DNA from: Thioalkalivibrio sp. ALMg11
GTDB lineage: Bacteria > Pseudomonadota > Gammaproteobacteria > Ectothiorhodospirales > Ectothiorhodospiraceae
Reading direction: 5' to 3'
Assembly (NCBI RefSeq): GCF_000377905.1
Contig: NZ_KB898875.1
Coordinates: 1-64,000, forward strand
DNA: 64,000 bases
In this document: in pieces, positions 63,409 to 64,000 of the stretch
How positions within the stretch are numbered: position 1 is the first letter of the stretch
How the letters are laid out: every line of letters starts with the position of its first letter
Program-made: the position numbers and the translations under genes
The notes under the pieces: model-generated
Database searches by the model: none
Seen by the model: only the letters and a program-made list of their open reading frames with translations
What the model was told of the DNA's origin: nothing

Positions 63409-64000
63409 CTACAGGTAGGGCGTGAGCAGGCGCGCGGCCCCATCGCGCAGTTGGGACACGAGCGGCCGGGCACGGACCTCGTCGAGCGTCAGGGGGTGCG
63501 ATTGTTCGCGCAGCGCGTCGGTCCAGGTGGCCAGTTCCTGGCCCAGGCCGGCATCCAGGCATTCCAGGTTGAACTCGAAGTTCAGGCGCAGGCTGCGCGG
63601 GTCCCAGTTGGCGGAGCCGACCAGGGCCCACTCGCGGTCTACCAGCATCAGCTTGGCGTGGTTGAACGGTGGTGGTGTGAGCCACAGCCGGCAGCCGCGC
63701 TCCAGCAGTTCGGCCTGCTGCGGGCGGCTGGCCCATTCCACCAGGCGCAGGTTGCTTCGGGCAGGGATCAGGATGTCGACCTGCACCCCGCGCAGGGCCG
63801 CGGCCTTCAGCGCCCCGGTCAGCGCCACGTCGGGCAGGAAATACGGGGTCACGATAGTGACCTGTTCGCGCGCCTCGGCCAGGGCCGACTGCAGGGTGAA
63901 GTTCAGGACCTCGAAGTCCTCGTCCGGGCCGTCCGGCAGGCCGCGGCAGGCGCGGGCGCCAGCGGGGTCTACGGACTCCGGAAGCCAGAGCGGACCATCC
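63409..64000 (-). CDS. cls: Cardiolipin synthase / phospholipase D family protein (5' part outside window)
   Basis: At least 196 C-terminal residues are in the window; the gene runs past 64000. TIVTPYFLPD and the second HKD motif NHAKLMLVDREWALVGSANWDPRS mark the PLD superfamily and fit cardiolipin synthase, which condenses phosphatidylglycerol molecules in the membrane. The C-terminal end ARLLTPYL is typical of the family. It is on the same strand as the 7TM-GGDEF-EAL gene but separated by a hairpin and 116 bp of non-coding DNA. Confidence 0.87.
   Translation of the reverse strand, partial: DGPLWLPESVDPAGARACRGLPDGPDEDFEVLNFTLQSALAEAREQVTIVTPYFLPDVALTGALKAAALRGVQVDILIPARSNLRLVEWASRPQQAELLERGCRLWLTPPPFNHAKLMLVDREWALVGSANWDPRSLRLNFEFNLECLDAGLGQELATWTDALREQSHPLTLDEVRARPLVSQLRDGAARLLTPYL

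Overview
The window is high-GC chromosomal DNA from a gammaproteobacterium. Gene order matches E. coli and Pseudomonas in many blocks: queG/nnr-tsaE-ami-mutL-miaA-hfq-hflX, mltD-yafS-rnhA-dnaQ, smpB-ratA-rnfH-bamE/fur, pcnB-folK-panBC, bamD/rluD-pgeF-clpB, rhodanese-grxC-secB-gpsA, envC-ctpA and ridA-recG. A BCCT and an NSS transporter, a probable persulfide-sensing ArsR regulator and the very high GC suggest a halophilic or sulfur-oxidising member of the Ectothiorhodospiraceae (Thioalkalivibrio-like). That placement is inference; there is no rRNA in the window.

Layout. 0.4-6 kb: an atypical SDR, YchJ, a DnaJ-related protein, Fpr and a PAS-GGDEF-EAL protein. 6-15.3 kb: tRNA and metabolite repair (queG, nnr, tsaE, miaA), cell-wall amidase, mismatch repair (a MutL of the endonuclease type), Hfq and HflX, closed by a bidirectional terminator. 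15.4-18.9 kb: MltD, YafS-like protein, RNase HI and DNA polymerase III epsilon. 19.9-23.7 kb: smpB, an NSS transporter, ratA, rnfH, bamE and fur, a block flanked on both sides by inverted copies of a repeat unit. 24.6-31.6 kb: GST, HslR, Nudix, PcnB, FolK, a deoxynucleoside kinase and PanB/C/D. 31.6-36 kb: sucCD-nadE-glnB. 36.3-42 kb: bamD, rluD, pgeF and clpB with a textbook sigma-32 promoter. 42-47 kb: accessory genes (secreted cupin, lipoprotein hydrolase, zinc peptidase, BCCT carrier). 47.4-54.4 kb: a small unknown protein, TM2 protein, gpsA, secB, grxC, rhodanese, ArsR regulator, envC, ctpA and a DJ-1 protein. 54.8-64 kb: recG, ridA, a membrane protein, a DUF3293 protein, two more cyclic-di-GMP proteins and a cardiolipin synthase cut by the window end.

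The main unexplained signal is outside the genes. Every intergenic gap longer than about 300 bp holds a member of one of several repeat families, and none of these repeats encodes a credible protein or transposase. The largest family (five copies, 57-335, 18969-19290, 19497-19756, 23849-24100 and 24236-24541) keeps three hairpins although their sequences differ between copies: stems carry compensatory base changes, and one outer stem is replaced by an unrelated but still self-complementary sequence. This is what a structured RNA or structured single-stranded DNA would show. Four of the copies form two back-to-back pairs around the same ~90-bp spacer, and the two pairs are inverted relative to each other around the smpB-fur block. 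Smaller families are a MITE-like CATTGCGAG element, a CACGAAG element, a GGATG/CGCAGCG palindrome and a 124-bp palindrome between panB and panC.

No CRISPR array, rRNA, tRNA, insertion sequence or prophage gene was recognised.
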